DNA of 5,506 bases from an uncultured Lachnoclostridium sp. GTDB lineage: Bacteria > Bacillota > Clostridia > Lachnospirales > Lachnospiraceae. The notes beneath the pieces were generated by a model, which did not search any database, had not been told where the DNA came from, and saw only the letters and a list, made by a program, of their open reading frames with translations. The position numbers and the translations under genes were made by a program. Positions 4,726 to 5,506 of the stretch are shown here, piece after piece. Every line of letters begins with the position of its first letter. Position 1 is the first letter of the stretch. Location: NCBI GenBank assembly GCA_958425285.1, contig CATZVV010000142.1, positions 1 to 5,506 of the forward strand, given 5' to 3'.

Positions 4726-5506
4726 CACAATTCCTCCTTAATTTTTGTATCGTGTAACCTTCATAGTTTTCTATGGAATCATTGTTTTTCTTAAACAAGT
4801 TTTGTACCCTTTTCCGTGTCAATGGAATTGAAAAGTACTGATCATTTTTTCGTATAAAATCTGCTACTGAATCAAAAGAGAATATTGCTCCGGTTGCAGT
4901 ATTCGTCATGATGATAGGACAACTTTGCCCGTAATATGTTCGTGCATGTCTACTTCTAGTATGTTCAGATTCCCGATCAAATTGGCACCAGCCTAATCGA
5001 TTTCCTCTATCCCAATAAGTCCTGATGGTTTCAGCACTCAAATGAAATTTTGAAACAGCATCTTTAACAAAAGCTTCTGGATTTTCTTTTTTAAACTCAC
5101 ATACTTTCTTTACTAAATTGGAATAGCTACATTCTTCAACAGTATCCCAATCGATGTCCTGCAAATTTACTATGTAGTTCAAATCAGATCTTAATATTTG
5201 AGTTTTAATATATGAAAAATCCGAATAATAGCAATCAATTCTGATCAATGGAATTTGCATTTCTTCGGCAATGCGATCTTTTATCACATCATTCCTGAAC
5301 ATACTAACAGGATAAAATTTGAAATTTTTATCTTTATTCTTTTGATGTTTTTTAATGATGTCTCCATGCCCGATTCCTCCATCCATTTCGATAAAATATT
5401 TATTTTGATTTTTCTCAAAATACATATCGAACCATTTACTATGAGAAGGAATCCGATATTCTCTTTGGAAATGCGAAATTTTATTGTGTTTCAATAACTG
5501 TTCCAT
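4703..5506 (-). CDS. Vsr-fold (EDxHD-type) homing-endonuclease-like protein, 5' end possibly outside window
   Basis: The 267 visible residues begin with an ATG at the very right edge (5506-5504), so the protein may extend upstream. Residues 6-92 resemble the Vsr-like PD-(D/E)XK nucleases found in phage homing endonucleases: KWFDMYF (D27), YFIEMDGGIGHG (E40, D42, H47), then RNDVIKDRIAEE (71-82) and PLIRIDC (86-92). The family usually has an acidic residue in a helix just before the LLKHNKI segment, which would fall at or beyond the edge. Residues 142-174 (FVKDAVSKFHLSAETIRTYWDRG) look like a helix-turn-helix. Residues 197-255 (PIIMTNTATGAIFSFDS ... YEGYTIQKL) resemble NUMOD1/IENR-type DNA-binding repeats. 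This nuclease, HTH and NUMOD-like order fits a free-standing mobile endonuclease. Base composition looks more AT-rich than in ssb: by hand count 14 of 60 G+C at 5281-5340 against 31 of 60 at 3421-3480. Its 3' end overlaps the next gene by 23-26 bases. Activity and mobility are inferred. Confidence 0.75.
   Translation of the reverse strand: MEQLLKHNKISHFQREYRIPSHSKWFDMYFEKNQNKYFIEMDGGIGHGDIIKKHQKNKDKNFKFYPVSMFRNDVIKDRIAEEMQIPLIRIDCYYSDFSYIKTQILRSDLNYIVNLQDIDWDTVEECSYSNLVKKVCEFKKENPEAFVKDAVSKFHLSAETIRTYWDRGNRLGWCQFDRESEHTRSRHARTYYGQSCPIIMTNTATGAIFSFDSVADFIRKNDQYFSIPLTRKRVQNLFKKNNDSIENYEGYTIQKLRRNCDGVCKSR
4723..4738 (-). promoter_or_regulatory. Ribosome binding site of the Sak4-like gene, inside the upstream coding region
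   Basis: AGGAGG (4738-4733) is a full consensus Shine-Dalgarno followed by AATT, GTG (4728-4726) and ATG (4725-4723). Spacing is 4 bases to GTG and 7 to ATG, so ATG is the likelier start. In the upstream frame the same six bases encode two arginines (K-L-R-R-N-C), so the upstream gene reads through the signal before stopping at 4703. Confidence 0.75.

Noticed and set aside
5255..5497. Plus-strand open frame of 80 codons, very rich in Phe and Ile
   Set aside because: Antisense to the conserved nuclease core of the endonuclease gene, in the most AT-rich part of the window; looks membrane-like only because of composition.
1..5506. A wholly new defence or mobile system
   Set aside because: Six of the seven genes fit recognisable phage replication, recombination or mobile-nuclease families; the unusual points are local and do not add up to a new system on this evidence.

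Overview
The window is a compact block of genes, all on the minus strand (transcription runs from 5506 towards 1). It has the content and order of a phage DNA replication and recombination module, most likely from a phage or prophage of a low-GC Firmicute. A gut clostridial host such as Lachnospiraceae is my best guess. That rests on the strong AGGAGG-type ribosome binding sites, the AT-rich coding and the flavour of the proteins. No structural, integration or host housekeeping gene is present to confirm it, and a related integrative element cannot be excluded.

Layout in transcription order: (1) 5506-4703, the C-terminal part or all of a Vsr-fold, homing-endonuclease-like protein with an HTH-like segment and a NUMOD-like C-terminus; (2) 4728/4725-3787, a RecA-fold AAA_24/Sak4-like ATPase, the probable recombination or annealing protein; (3) 3773-3321, single-stranded DNA-binding protein SSB; (4) 3285-2821, an unrecognised 154-residue protein with an N-terminal Cys/His cluster; (5) 2824-1469, a DnaB-family replicative helicase; (6) 1451-444, a compact DnaG-type primase with CHC2 zinc finger and TOPRIM domain; (7) 440 to the left edge, the N-terminal part of a RecB/Cas4-like PD-(D/E)XK nuclease, cut by the window.

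The genes are packed as one polycistron. There are overlaps at 4703-4728 and 2821-2824 and gaps of 13, 35, 17 and about 3 bases elsewhere. No stretch is long enough for an independent promoter, and I saw none. Helicase, primase and SSB would form the fork machinery. The Sak4-like ATPase with SSB and the PD-(D/E)XK nuclease would form a recombination set. The Cys/His protein sits where other phages often keep helicase-loader or accessory genes.

The module itself is a known type. The less ordinary points are local: a probable ATT start codon for the nuclease gene; a leader between ssb and the Cys/His gene in which a strong Shine-Dalgarno is separated from the ATG by a 7-bp hairpin and a five-codon minicistron that abuts the ATG; a selfish-looking endonuclease whose tail encodes the next gene's ribosome binding site; and a near-perfect inverted repeat inside the helicase gene. 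I see no tRNA, rRNA, CRISPR array, insertion sequence or recognisable origin.
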